The translations under genes were made by a program, and so were the position numbers. DNA of 64,000 nucleotides from Parus major (Eukaryota; Chordata; Aves; Passeriformes; Paridae), in NCBI RefSeq assembly GCF_001522545.3, contig NC_031799.1, positions 41,036,001 through 41,100,000 of the forward strand. Direction: 5' to 3'. This document shows, one piece after another, positions 41,873 to 55,500 of the stretch. The notes under the pieces were generated by a model. It was not told where the DNA came from and did not search any database. It saw only the letters and a list, made by a program, of their open reading frames with translations. Positions within the stretch are counted from its first letter, which is position 1. Each line of letters starts with the position of its first letter.

Positions 41873-44800
41873 AGAGAGGCATCCCTGGTCAGGGATACTT
41901 CCCAGCCAATATGCCTTATTAATAAAGGGCAAATAGCAAGATCTGATTCTGAAATTTCCTACCTTCTCTAAATTCCTATTTCTCTAACAAATCTCTGTTT
42001 CTGTTGCCATCCGAAAATTTCATTACAAGCAATTTTTCCTGTATTTTCAAATCCACAGTAAAATAATGAAAAGGTATTGGACCTAATGTGAAATGTGCTC
42101 GATTCTCCTGACAAAGATGGAAATGAAAAGCATCTCCTGTCATCTGTCACTTTGCAATCACAAAAGTCATTTAACCTAGAGGAAAGGGTTTTAAAGACCC
42201 TGGAATAATAGCACAGAACTGACAGATCACACAACAAAATTGTTTTAATTTGTTCCAGATGTATTGCTTCAGTGAATTTAATACAAAGACTAATCTGAAT
42301 CACTGCCCCTATGGTTGTCACTCTTCTATTCTCTCAGGGCTACATGCCAAATTTTTTCTGCTTTCAACTGTGTGGCTTTCAACAGTCAGGCCAAGGGAGT
42401 ACACAATTTGGTCCCAAGTAACTAGTTAAGTATTTGAAGCTGTTGCCAGCCTTTTATGAGCGCAGTTCAAAATGACATTTAGGGAGGTTTGAAACATCTT
42501 AGATAAGAAAGATGCTGAAGAAATAGAGAAGTATCATCAGCAGAAGAAAAAAAAAATAAAAAGGAAAATCACTATCTACTGAAATAATAGAAATTGCATA
42601 TGTAAACAGACATGCACACATTATTTCCCTATTCTCAAAGTAAGTGCACATCATTAACAGAAATTCTCAAATTGTGAAAGGATATGCAAATTTGTTTAAG
42701 TCCTAAATCTTCAGTTTGTAGGGTAGTGATTTACTCTGTATTATTAAAATGTTTAGCTGCAAAACAGAGAACAGAATTGAATGTTCTGTTCAAATACTTA
42801 CATAAATCCACAGTAAAGTTGGAAGACAGCTCTGTCTGATACCATCTTAATGGAAACAGCATTATTTACTTAAGGAAAAACAGTATTTTGAAAAGACTAA
42901 GGAAAAAAAAAAAAAGTTTGGGCTATGGTAATGGTGAAACAATCCAAAGTGCCTCTGCAAAAATAGCAGAAATTCAGAAGGAAATATTCATGTCAGAAAA
43001 TCTTTTGAAGGCAAGAATATTAACTTCTGCTGTTATGAATAAATGAATTCTAAATTATTCTTTGTCTGATGGTTTAAGAAGTATTACCATAATCACATAA
43101 ACTTCCTTTTTTTCATATAACCTATGTATAGCATAAGGCTTCCCTTTCAGTGCCATGATCAGAGAAACTGTTTGAATGAAGATATTAAAGCAGTGAGATT
43201 CCAATTAGCGCATGAAACACTAAATCTGTCAAAATGATTGCTTGGATTACTGCTAAACCCAGAAAACCCCAAATGATGGAAGATGAATGGAAGCTCAGAT
43301 GTGGAGCTGTACCCATTCCACAAGCCCCTCTCCCCCACCCTGTTTGATCCCAGAGCATGTCTTTTCACAGCCAAATTATCCTTTTCCTGGTTTACAGGTA
43401 GATGAAGAATGAAGTTTTATTCAAAGTGAGAGTCAAGGAGAATATGTTACATAGCACAGTTTTGAAAGGCAGTGACCCTAGCTGTCTTGCTGAACAAGAT
43501 TAATCTGTCTGATGTAGATTTATGTGGAAAGAGGAGAAAAGAGAGCAATGCTGATGCCTGGGCTTAAAAGAGAAGTTTTACATAATAGCTGAAAGAACAA
43601 GATTGTTGCAGTGAAAAATATGAGGCTTCTCGTCAGAAATTAGCATAAAGCTAAAGAGACCTGACAAACAGCTGTTTTGTGTAAAAATGTTTTATGGGAT
43701 TTCTTTTCAATATCTTCAGTTCTTTACTGCATGTTTTATGTATGTCAGGCATGCACACACACATACACAATCAGGAAAAATTTTATGGACATATAGGTCA
43801 AATTGTTCAAAGGAGTAAATTAAGACAAATTTACCAACCCTGCACTGAAGTCATTCTCTTCATGCCTCAGTGCATCCCAAGCAAACTCAAGGGTCTTATC
43901 CTTTACTTGAAAACAAACATATGGAAAACTATGTTTCAACACTGTCCTGGGGTCTCTGGTGAGCTATAGACCACTCATTTAGCCCATAGGGATAATGAAG
44001 ACATTATCCACTCTTACCCCTGTGCTGAACCACTGACCTTACTGAGACTATCCCTCTAGCAAAAATAAATATTTACAAAACAGAAGATTCCTTCTCTGTC
44101 TGTGAAAAACCTGTCTCTCTTTGCAGAAGCCAAGCACCAATAGAGTTGATTATTTCTTTTCTGACTTGTTTAGAAAATATGTGCTGTGGGGAGCAGACAT
44201 GAAAATGTCCTTCTCCTGGGAATTTTCCAGGCTGGGTGATCTTTTGTGGTTGTTGCAGTGGGAAATGCCTGGTCCTGGCAGAGGTAGGCTCTGTGATGAT
44301 GAGGGCAGGAGCCAAGGTGTCCCCATCAGTGACAGGATGGATGGCAGAGGACAGGCACTAAGGCCCACAGCATCTGCCAGGGACCATGTGGGAAAACTTC
44401 CTGTCAGGGCAAGTTGCCCCTCTGGTTGCTGGACTCCCTCTTTGCCTTCCTTGGCAAAGAAGGAGTCCATGTGTCCAACACATGACATTCTGCAGCTGCT
44501 GCAGCCACTTTGGCCACAGCAAGACTGAAAAGGAGGAAGGCCTAGCATAGAGGAAAGGTAATGCTGCCCAAAGCAGCATTAGATTGCATCTTTTTCACAC
44601 TTCTAATTCACTATTATTGCCTTAATAGAAACATGCACTCTACTCTTTATGTGTTTAGAGGGGGCTGAAAAATAAGTGAAATAACTTATTTTCACCCTTC
44701 AGATTCTGAGTGCTTACATATTTTTCATACTTTCTCAGTGTTGCTACTAGTCTGCCTAGTAGTGATACTGCAGGACTGACAGCTCATGGCAGCACTGTGC

Positions 44801-46290
44801 AAGATCATGGTCAGTGCTTGGCACAGACAAATGTTAAGTGTGACCTGTGCCATCACTACCCTCCAGGGCTTCGGACAGTTCCTTACAGTATCCAGATTTT
44901 ATCCTAGTCTCACTTCAATAAACTCCTCAAGCTGTCTGTTAAGAGGAAGTGGGCTAAAAAAGGTACATAAACATAAATATATGGGTAAGCCAGTCATCTT
45001 AGCAAGTTTTGACCACCACTCTCTTGTCTTCATAGGTACCTTTTAGATCAATGTGCTGATGGAACAGACTTTAGCTGGACAGATGAAGATTTGCTTCCCA
45101 AGTGCCGTTCCCACATGAGGGATCTGGCACAACCTCCTCTCTTGATTATTTATCCTAAAATGTTTCCTTCCTTCAGTTTTCTCTGACAGTAATACCAGTG
45201 TAAAATATTCGGATGGTCTAAATGCAACTCAGAATCTTTACCTCTGTGAAGCTGTTTATTGGTTTAGATTGAGTAGTTTTACACAATTAGTAGTTCTACA
45301 CTTTATATATTTTTTTTCCAGGGGTCAGTGTTAAGCTTAGATAATGTGTTCTGGTCAGAGCAAAAAACTTAATTTTAGGGACATTACAGCTATATTTTGA
45401 AACTGTTGTTTGTTATAGGGATATTAGCAAAATAATCACCCTCTCTAAATTTAATTCAGAACTTACTATGGTCTGTAGTATTACTTCAAAATGCTGTAGT
45501 AATAAGCAGGTGTGCACTTTGGGGTATTTTTTTTTTAAAAAAATTCCTTAGATAAATGCTTTTACAACACACTAGCTAATTCATTAGGAAAGATGGCATT
45601 TAATAATAGCTTTATTGAAAGCGATCACTAGGATATAAAAAAGGTCTTTTTCATATATAATGAGAAGTTTGCAGTCATATATCATTTCTATATGATAAGT
45701 TAAGTCATATTCATTGCAGGATAATATCCACCAATTCCACTGAAGCTATATTAGGATTTAATTTTGCTCATGACGTCTTGTGTTTCTATTCTGTATTAGC
45801 TACATTATATTATCTCCCTCCACAGGCACAATTACATGTACGTCAAACTTGATTTGATGTAATTATCTAGGCATAAATGATCTTGTTTTGGCTTGTTTCA
45901 ACAACTTGAGCCACTTCCACCCTGTTCCCACAAGATTTTTCTGCCTGCAGAACTCTCTTGGCAGTTCTTCAGCTCTGATCAAAAACTCAATCTGAAAAGG
46001 TACAAATACTTTGTGTGTACTTACTGTACAAACACAGTTTGCTTTTTTTTTTTACAGTATGTCACAACTTTTGCAGGTGGCTTGCGAGAAACATTAATTT
46101 AAACCATTTTTTTGAACTAGCACACTTGCATATAAAAAGCAAAGGTATCAATGGCACTTCAGGTGACACACACATCTTTAGGTATCTATTGTAGCTTAAG
46201 CTCCTAAATTACTTCCATCCTTATAGAAAAATATTTGTAAGCTATCATTTATGTGTGGTTGTTCAGACATGAATATTTTTGTCTATTGAC

Positions 46291-46306
46291 AAAAAAAAAA
46301 AAAAAA
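46291..46306. repeat. Poly(A) tract
   Basis: A run of 16 A with no retrotransposed gene sequence recognised upstream. Confidence 0.85.
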
Positions 46307-47547
46307 CAGTTACGATTTTATCACTAGTAGGGAAATTGGCACCTGCTTCTAAACACCCTGCAGCTAGCAGAGGAAGAAGCTGTGTTTTTTTCACTGTCAG
46401 GCAATGGTTCAGACTTGAAACATCTGAGAGAAGGCAAAGAGCAAAGACAGTGATCTGGGCACCCTCCCCTTCAAACTCCTCCACAGGGAAGCTCTGTGTT
46501 GGCTAGCATGCAGATATAAACTTCTGTTGCCTTTCTGAGGGTCTAGTGCTGGCAAGAAAAGTCTCAGTTTTGACTGAACTAACACCTTCTGGGCATATCA
46601 GGAACAGAAATGAATTTGGCAGACACATCAGACAAAACCCTTTGTCCCAAGGCAGAGGGTGCTTCAAAGTGCATCATAAGTTGCTGAGAAAGCAACCATC
46701 ACTCCTCTTTTCTCTGGTTATTGTCTAACAGGTGTTCGTAAAACCTGCACAGTCTACACCAGATCAGGCACCCAGCAAATACAGAAACAGCTAAAGAAAT
46801 GTAGGTGCTATCTACAGCACCCACTGAAATCTGCCTGCTCCTTTTCACTAAGTGTTCCAATGGCCAGCTCTAGTGAGTTGGACTGCCTTTTTGGTGCATT
46901 TGAACAATGCAGATCAAATCCAAGGCATTTAGGTACTGCTGGACTAAACCTGATCAATATTACTGGTATCCTAGCAGTCAGGAACTAGCCTAGGACGAGG
47001 ACCTGGCACCAGCCCTCTGTACCATTTTAACCTGGAAGGAAGCTGGCTAGGACATCTATTTAGTAGTAAATGTCACTGCTCCACATCACGAGACAAATCC
47101 CACTCCACCTTACATCTCTCATTTTCATATCAGTGCTTGGTGCTGACATCCAGTGGGGTTCCCTGTGCTCTCCATGCTTCCATGCTTTTGCAGTAGGCTG
47201 AGGAATGACAACCCCTCACTCTGTCCTCATTTTGTGAAATGGAGAAACTCACCACCACAAAATGCTTTGTATAACAGAATTATAAAATGTTGCAGAAGGT
47301 CATTAGGGAAAGCCAGGGATGGAAGGTCCTTAAAAGATCTTCTAAAGGGAGAGAGGCAACAACCTCCAGCATGGCAAGTCTGGGAGCCTGGCTGGTAGTT
47401 AGGAAGTTTTACACCAGAGAATGCTCTAGGAGCGTGTGCTTTTTCTGGTCAAGTATATGTCAGAGACAGGACATGTGAGGGGATGAATTTTTCTTCTGAA
47501 CTCATGAGGTTGGTTCAGTACTGTCAGTTTAGTTTTCCTGCTTTCCA

Positions 47548-49340
47548 GACCTAGTGAGATATTGCAGGAAGTTAATTAGAAGGGCCAAAGGCCAACTAGA
47601 ATTTTATCTGGATGCAGATGTAAAAGAGAATGAAAATGCTTTCTATAAATACATCAGCAACACAAGGGGAGCTAAGGAGAATCTCCATCCCTTACTGGAT
47701 GCAGGTCAAAAACACAGAGACTAAGGATACAGAAAAGACTGAGATGCTTAGTGCCTTCTTTGCCTCGCTCTTTGATAGAAAGGTTAGTTGTGGTCCAAGT
47801 ACCCAGCGCTCTGAGTTGGAAGAAAGGGATGGGGAGCAGAATGAAGTTCCATAATAAAAGAGCAGTACTCAGCAACCTGCTGCATTATTTTTTATACTGT
47901 GGGATCAGATGGAATCCACCAAAGAACAGCTGGCAAAGCTTTCATTGAGCCACTGTCAATCAGTCCTGGTCAACCAAGGAGGTCCCAGGTTACTGGATAT
48001 TAGAAAATGTGATGCCCATCCATAAGAAATGTGGGAAGGGGCATTCAGGGAACAAAAGGCTTGTCAGCCTGATCTCAGTGCCAGGCAAGGTCATGAAATA
48101 GATAATTTTCAGTGCCATCAAGCAGTAAGTACAGGCCAACCAGGTGATGAGATCCAGCCAGGATGGACTTGGGAAACACAGATCCTCATTAATCAACATG
48201 ATCTCCTTCTGTGACAGGGTAACCTACCTAGGGGATGATGGAAAGGCTGTGAGTGCAATTACATAGACATTAACTAAGCATTTTACACCATTTCCCAGAT
48301 ATTATCCAGGAGGAACTGCCTTCCTATGACTTGGGCAGGTGCTTTCTTTGGTGAGTTTAGAGCTGTCTGGATGGCCAGAGCCAGTGACTGGTGAGTGGAG
48401 TTACATCCACCTGATGGATGGCCATTAGTGCTGTTCTCCAGGGCTCAGTATCAGGGCTAGTCCTGACCTGTGTGGGGGGATCAACGTTAGTAAGCTCTCA
48501 GATGACACCAAGTGGGATGGGAGTATTGATCTCTTGGAGGGTAGAAATCATCTGCAAAAGGATGAAGACAGGCCAGATCAATGGGCCAAGGCCAGTGGTA
48601 TGAGGTTTAACAAGGCCAAGTGCCAAGTCCTACACTTGAGTCAACAACCCCAGGCAGTGCCACAAACTTCAGGCAGGGTCTGGAAAGCTGCCCAGTGGTA
48701 AAGGACTTGAAAGTGCTGGTCAACAGTGACTGAACATGAGCCCAGGTGGTCAAGAAGGCCAATGGCATCCTGGCCTGTATCCACAATAGTGTGGCCAGCA
48801 GGAGCAGGGCAGAGTTTTTCCACTGACCTTGTCACTGGTGAGGCCACACCTCAAATCTTGTGTCCAGTTCTGGGCCACTCATTACAAGAAATTGAGTTGC
48901 TTGAGCAGAGAAGGGTAAAAGAGCCAGTGAAGGGTCTGGAGCACAAATCCTGTGAGGAGCAGCTGAGGGAGCTGGGATTGTTTACCCTGGAGAAAAGGAG
49001 GTGAAGCAGTGACCTTATCTCTCTCTACAACTCCTTGAAAGGAGCCTGTAGTGAGGTGTGTGTCAGTCTCTTCAGATAATGAGACTGGGCAAGAGGAAAT
49101 GCCTCCTATTTCCACCAGGGGAAGTTTAGATTGGATATTAGTAAAAATATATTCAACATACAGTTGACAAGCAGTGGAACAGACTGCCCAGGGAGGTGGA
49201 TGAGCCACCCTTCCTGGAGATGTTTAGAAGACATAGTGCTTAGGAACATGGTCTAGCAGTGGACTTGGCAATGTTTGGTTAACAGTTTTACTCAATAATC
49301 TTAAAGGTCTTTTCTGACCTAAATGATTCTACTACTCTAT
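47548..49340 (+). mobile_element. CR1 LINE, 1.8 kb, decayed (contains RT fragments)
   Basis: In + frames, with frameshifts, it follows the CR1 ORF2 order: RRAKGQLEFYLDADVKENEN and RGAKENLHPLLDAG near 47570-47705, the segment before the RT core near 47740-47900, [19 protein letters not shown] near 48490-48545 (the RT catalytic box region, with the usual FADD already changed), [13 protein letters not shown] near 48605, LVKGLEHKSCEEQLRELGLF near 48930, then the 3' tail to ACTACTCTAT near 49340. Many stops and some internal deletion make it inactive. The left edge is a typical 5' truncation. Confidence 0.92.
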
Positions 49341-49539
49341 TAACCTATTACTTTTTTCTTCCATTGCTCATACTCTCACTCTTGTCCTGTAGTACGTCTT
49401 GTAGAAAATGGAAAAATCTGCTGTGGTTAAAGATTCTTCTGAAAGAAATAAACAAACTCCTAGCACGCCATTAAATACTGCCTCTTGTAGTCTGTAAAGG
49501 TTGTAAAAGCCATGTGCACATGTGGCTGGCAACACATTT

Positions 49540-49560
49540 GAACTTCCCAAGGGGAAGTTC
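49540..49560. repeat. Perfect 9-bp palindrome, TTCCC-aag-GGGAA core
   Basis: GAACTTCCC and GGGAAGTTC flank AAG. The 12-bp palindrome CATGTGCACATG lies 17 bp upstream (49511-49522). The core resembles sites of dimeric factors such as EBF1, but this is only motif similarity. Confidence 0.85.
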
Positions 49561-51474
49561 AGTCTGCTTGCAAATCGGGCAACATAGGTTTTGTCACACA
49601 CAGAAGCACAAGGGGGGCTGTGATGCCATCACTTTGCTGAAGAAGGTGCCAGGTTATTGCTTTCCTGGGTGTGGTGCTTGGCCCATTTTCACAGCTCAGT
49701 TTGATAACACACAACCCATAAAGCCAAGAACAATAAAAACACCAGAGTCAGATTTCATCCAGGTCCGAAAACCTCTGAACAAAACATACAGCCTCTTCTG
49801 CCTGTGAACCTTTTGTTTTCAAAAGCAGCATTTTGCATGATTCCACTGATTTGAATGAAATCGGGAGAACTTGTGGCATGATTTTTATAGTAAGATTAGC
49901 TGAAAAATATGTGTATGTAGTGGTCAGTAGTGGTCACTATCTTCAAATTCTGCAAAACACAGCTCTGCCCCTGGCAAGGCCAGGAAAGGCCACAGGTGGA
50001 AAGCACAGTTACACTGAAAAGAGAAAAATGACCAACAGAAATCTTGACACTAAAAACACTCTTGTGTGTGCAGGCTCCAAATTATCTCGTATTCTGTAGT
50101 GCAAAACACTCCTCTTCTTCAGGGCCAGATGCCAGACAGTGTAAATCATCTTCCCAGTGCTGCCATCATTGATGTCTGCCAGCTGGCATCAGCTGTGGGT
50201 TTGACTGTAGGTACTTCTTTTCCTGAAGCCAAACGACACCCCTAAAAGTAGTCAGAAGCCTTAGGCCTTGCTGTTTTCCTTCTCCCATCCCTCCTGGTGG
50301 CAAGTCTACATGCCAGCAGCCTGCTAGGAAAATGCTTGTCGGTTTCTAAAAGCGCAACTGCAAAAAAAAAGGAAAAACTCCCACATATCTCTTCCCTTTC
50401 TCATTCCCACACAGAGGAACCTTGCCATCCATTGGAGGAAGAAGGCTTGCTGGACAGAAGCCCCAGCTCAAGTGGGATATTTCAGCCTACCCAGTGAAGG
50501 GGAACAGTCCCATTGCTGTCAGGCCAGAGCCAATGCAAAAATTTTACGCAACTATTTTTGTGGTGGGACCTAATGGCTTGGTATCTGAGACATCCGCTGA
50601 AGTTCAAACACCCTTTGTACACAGCTCAGCCAGCCTCATGCTGCTGGTTACTGAAGCCAAGGCTCTGGACTCCTTCTCAGGCTTTGTTAACAGCAGAAGA
50701 AAACCAACAAACCAGCTTGCTTTGAACTGCTATCAATCATGTTTGGTGTTACTGTGTCAGGCACACCTTGGGCAAAAACCAAAAACCTGCAACATCCCCC
50801 ATCTCTCTCTGCTTCTCCAAATCCTATTTTTGAGAGAGGAGACAAAGTAAAAGCATGGTTATGGCAGGACCTCATGGCTTGCAGCCTCTAAATGTAGCCT
50901 CCAAATGTCCTGACCTGTATTAACAGAAAAACACCCTGCTGCACCCCCACACACAAATTCATGCACACCTTCTCAAATACTGTCATTCAAGTGTCAATTT
51001 CAGATGCTGATTCTTTCATGGGAACACAATACAAATATACAGTAATAGCCTCAATGTATTCTTTTTTCTTTTTCTTCACTTTAACCATTGCATTATTTTT
51101 ATAGCTTATTCTTAAGGTCAGTTCAGTGATGTGAAATCCAACACTTAGTTCCCCTGTCCTAAACCAAGGTACCCATATTCTTAAACCAGTATCTGTCAGC
51201 ATCAATGAGTGCTCCAAGCACAAAGGGTGCAAGGAAGCAGTAGATGATTTTTCAGATTGATCCACTCTACTTTCGATGTGAGAAGGAAAAGCTTATTACA
51301 ATCTAATTGCTCTGCTTCTTGCAGAAATGGAACTTGCCACTTGTGCTCACAGTGAGATGAAACACATGGATGTTTTGTATTCAGAGGTAATGCTGTTTGA
51401 GGCTCTGAGAAGGCTGTGTGCAGTCAAGAGCTGTATGTCCTCCTGAGGCGCTTTGCTTTATCTGTGTTACATAT

Positions 51475-51494
51475 TCTAAATTAAATTAAATTAA
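51475..51494. repeat. (TAAAT)n pentamer repeat
   Basis: About four units of the AT-only pentamer. Confidence 0.8.
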
Positions 51495-52324
51495 GTCAGG
51501 GCATTATCTCTGTAAGTGTTGCAGCACCCAGGCCTGGCCTATAGGCCTACTTAGCCATAGACATATTCCCATAGAGGTATGTATATGTGCATTAAAGAGA
51601 GAATAACATTCAGATTATGCTCTGGAAATTTTGTAAAATTCCTCAAGAAAGAGCATCCCAATGCCTCCAGAAAATTCTATTTTTGGAAAATGTGACTTAG
51701 CTTTTCAACCTCACAGAACAGTGGTTCGTTTGGTTTCATGATTCAGGCACTTGGCTTCAAGTGACATAATTGAAGAGCAAAGTGAAATAAATTGTTTGCC
51801 TAACATGAAAAGAAGTAGTCTTCCATTTTTTCACTTGCTCATCTGCCAAGTGAGGATTTGCATGGTCTGCGAATCAGCCAGGCTGAGGTACGAAGGCCAC
51901 CCAGATCACCCCACAGTTAATACCCTCCCTATGATCCAGCCCATATACTTTGTGGCTGAGGAGATGGCTCACTGATCTCCGAGCAGTTTCTGAGGGCCCT
52001 CAGCTCAAACATACCACATCTCTCCTTGGCAGGACAGTGGCTTAAGATTGGTTTGTTCTTTGTTGAACTTCAAATTCAAATCTGCATCCTCTGTTCCAAA
52101 CTATGGTTTATTGAAGTGCACTTTAACAAGGTCATATGCTATTTTGGATATGTAACAACAAAAATGTAGTTGGAAAATCAAAGAAAATTAAAAACAGCTT
52201 GTTACACTCAAATATTCAAAAATTACACAAGTTCTCCGTAATACACAGTTAAAAATAGGAGAGGGCAGGCAGAAACCCCAAGGAAATGTAAATCACAGGG
52301 AAAATACAAGGGAGGACAGCAAGA

Positions 52325-52595
52325 CTGGAAGAGATTTCAAGAAGTCATCCACTCTTTGTCTCAGGAAAAAATCATTATCTCTGTCATTCTCTACAGATGC
52401 TTTTTTTTATTTTAGACAAGATAAGACAAACATCAGACACAAGTAGTGCGGATTCCACAGCCTCTCCAGGCAGTCTGTCCCAGCACTTCACTATCTCTGC
52501 ATTAATGCCTTGCCTTCAACCCTTTCAATCTTTCAACCATTACTTTGATTCTGTTCCTTCATGTCATAACCAAGAGGGACAAGAAAATGAGTAGA
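52325..52595 (-). mobile_element. Ancient CR1 LINE 3' remnant
   Basis: Antisense and diverged. GGAAGAGATTTCAAGAAGTC near 52327, a degenerate middle part, GGCAGTCTGTCCCAGCACTT near 52470, and TGTTCCTTCATGTCATAACC near 52550 follow the order of the old sauropsid CR1 3' region (clipped 'ggaccttaggaagtcatc', 'gtctgttccagtgctt', 'ttgttctgtc'). It is much more diverged than the other CR1 copies here. Confidence 0.6.
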
Positions 52596-55500
52596 AATCA
52601 GTTTATAGAAATTACACCATGTTTTGAACAAGGGACAGCAGTTTTCCTTTACAAGTTCATGGTAAGTAGTTCTGGTTTACAACTATGGGGTTTCCCCCTT
52701 GCTTTTCTTTTAGGCCCAAATTCATTTCCACACAGTGGCAAAATTATCTGCTTCAGAAAGCCCATTAATACAGTAGATCCTTATAAAGATGTGAAGATGA
52801 GTACTGAAATCTTTCCTAAACCTATTTAATACTGTTCCTGTTAGAGGTCTGAATCAGCAAGACCTAGAGGCATAAAACCTCCAATGCCAACATCCCGAAA
52901 GGTGATTTCATATTCTTATCTGTAAGAATATGCTGAAGTTTTTAGATGCATTCTAGTTTGGCTGAATAGTTCCTCTCAGGCAATAGTTTTACCACTGATG
53001 TAACTTGAGAACTTTTAAGAAGACTGGTAAGAAATAGGGTCTAACCATAGGCTGTGGCATCATTGTATTGCATTGCCAGAGAGAAACCAGTTCCTATGTG
53101 GCAGAGAGTAACTTTGAAAAAGTTATGGTTTTGACAGTGGTGCTCTATTCTCATGGGAGGACATTAGCCATTGTGGATTGCCACATTCAGCTTGTGCCAC
53201 ATTATCCATACAAAGACAGGTTTGCTGAAGCCAAAAGGCAGATCTGCTGCAGGGAATGAGCTGTCACAGCTTCATCAACTTCCACTGGGCAGCAGAGAGT
53301 TCCATAAATTAAGAAACTTCTTCCCAAACATCTGCATGCTTGATTTCCTTCTCTGTTTAAAGAAATATTATCCACTATCCAGGCAGGCTGGTCTCTGCTC
53401 CTTTTGGTTGTGTTCTTGAGCATCTTATGGCTGTTCAGCTTGGCATGATTGTAAATATTTCAGTACTGTTAGTAGGTACAGAACAGCCAGATCTTTGGCA
53501 ACTTACTAGTTGAATTCCTCTTACTATAAATTAGGGAAAAAAACCCAAAACTATGCCTTACAGTCATGTTAGTTCTGCATTTAAAAGAATATCTTTGAAG
53601 TGGAATTACTACAGTTTGTATGGGACTGTTACAGCAAGGAAATAGTGGGATGTAAGTTTTGACATGGGTTGGATAGTTTGAAGTGGGCAGAATATCTTCA
53701 GACTTTAATATATACATTACATATCCAATGAAGAATAACAGTGCTCATACAAAGAGTTGACATTTGTCTTTTATTCAGATCCTACTCAAAGATTTTAACT
53801 ATGGCATAAAGGTAAGACTGCAAGATTAGACTGACAGTCTATGTGCAAACCTGAATACTTCTAATTTTGCAGATCAAAATTCTGCATGTCACAAACTCTC
53901 AGGCTGATGCTGCAAGCCTCAGAGCAGTTGGAGACTGCAAGCTGCAAAGCTTCCTGACAGAAATTGTCTCACACCACCTAACTCTACAAAGTTCATGAAA
54001 GTTTGATGGGGCAGGATATAATCTGCTACCAATCCCTGATCTATAGAAACATGGAAGTACATGTACAACTTACCACTCATGATCAGATCATGTGCCATGT
54101 CAAGTCTGTCCTCTTACACAACCCAGCTTGAGTTTGAGTTTTTTTAAGAACTGACTTTTCATCATTTGGTATTGTAAATGCAACATATCCATCACCTGTA
54201 TTGCACAATATTTTCCCTAGATGGAGATAAAGAAAACCAGACACTAAACAGGCCATTTTTCAGAAGCGTATGTGTCTTCCTTTCTCTTCTCCATGACTTA
54301 ATGCTATTACTTTCCAAAAGCCTAGGCATGTATCCAAAATCCCACAGAGACTTTTCTAAGCAAACTGCTCCACTTCATTGTTCTTCAGCACATTGTCTCT
54401 GCACAGCTGGAGCAGAATGTGGCCTTGAGTCTCTTACCTCCCATCTCTGTGTGTGATTCCTCATCAGTGTTGAAAGGTGCTGTCAACACAGCTTTGATTT
54501 ATTTTTCATTCTCTGCCTGACACATTTACAATGGCAAAACCTCTAGATGCAAGATCTATTTGGCAAAAAGCCAATAATTGCCAACAATGCCGAAAGGAAA
54601 TACTTTATACAAAAAAAATTTCCCTGTTGTATTAACAGAGGTCATAGAAGAGGTTTCATTTTTCCTTTTTTTTCAATACAGAACTCCTGTTTGACCACTG
54701 AAGGCAGCCAGATGCTCACATACAACCTCCCAGTTCCATGGGAAATCCCAGGCCTTGTACCCATGCCCTGCTGCATGTTGCAGTGGCATGGGACAGCACA
54801 TGCTCAGGATGCCCTGCTCCCCCAGCCTGTGCTGCCAGGACCCAGACTGCACTTGGCAGCTAAGGGAAGGAATGCCCCAAAAGCCTCAGGGGCACTTTCC
54901 AACATTGGTGAACCCATGGGAACCTCTGCCAGCCTCCCAGGCATTCACTGCAACAGGCAATATAAAGCCAGATCTAAGTGTATTTATTACATTAACATGC
55001 AAGGTTTAGTAAATGTGTTACAAGGAAGGAGATACTGCAAAATGAAAGGTACGTGTTTAGCTCAGTTTAGCTCAATAGAGTTTATCTTTAAGTTCAGACA
55101 GTACTTCCAAAGCCAGACTAACCTTTGGGACAACTACCACAGCTCTGAGCAACATAAAAAGTGTAGATTTTCTTTATATTGCACTTTTCTTTGGCAGCTT
55201 CACCAGTGTGCCTGTTCACACATCCCTAAAGATTTTCTATAACCCCCAGCTCCAATAGCTGATTCAACCAAGGCATCAGTTTGTATCTATTTAGCTTACT
55301 AATGACATCCCACAAATCACATATGCCAGCTCAGCCACCGGCAGGAAAACAGCTTTTGAAATACACCTTCACAAAGGACAGATGTAGAAGGGTGGCTGAA
55401 AATCATGGAAACTTAAAGCTCATGTAAGCTTATGTGTATAACATCTCTGACAAAACCTAGTTCTTTATAAACCCACAGACAGAATTAAGAAAGAAGCTCA

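Larger units (their letters stand above)
35671..47547. other. Intergenic region downstream of SYK, no gene seen
   Basis: No known protein, RNA gene or exon chain is recognised on either strand. Patches with higher G+C (36840-37070, 40840-41200, 44190-44530) have overlapping open frames in several registers, the pattern of chance frames. Identified structures are the 38-bp motif pair (36721, 39294), a (CAA) tract, a (CA) tract and a perfect hairpin at 41035. Confidence 0.7.
49341..52324. other. Intergenic stretch, no gene seen
   Basis: No known protein or repeat family is recognised. Two palindromes lie at 49511-49522 and 49540-49560 just after the CR1 end. An (AAATT) repeat is at 51475-51494. 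A 142-codon frame (50422-50850) has no recognisable family. Confidence 0.65.

Noticed and set aside
44121..44548. Opposed frames of 135 and 132 codons
   Set aside because: They cover the same bases in a G+C-rich patch, with no known domain or splice context.
46291..46306. Poly(A) tail of a processed pseudogene
   Set aside because: No gene-like sequence or target duplication is seen upstream of the run.
48726..49004. 92-codon + frame
   Set aside because: It is part of the decayed CR1 ORF2 at 47548-49340.
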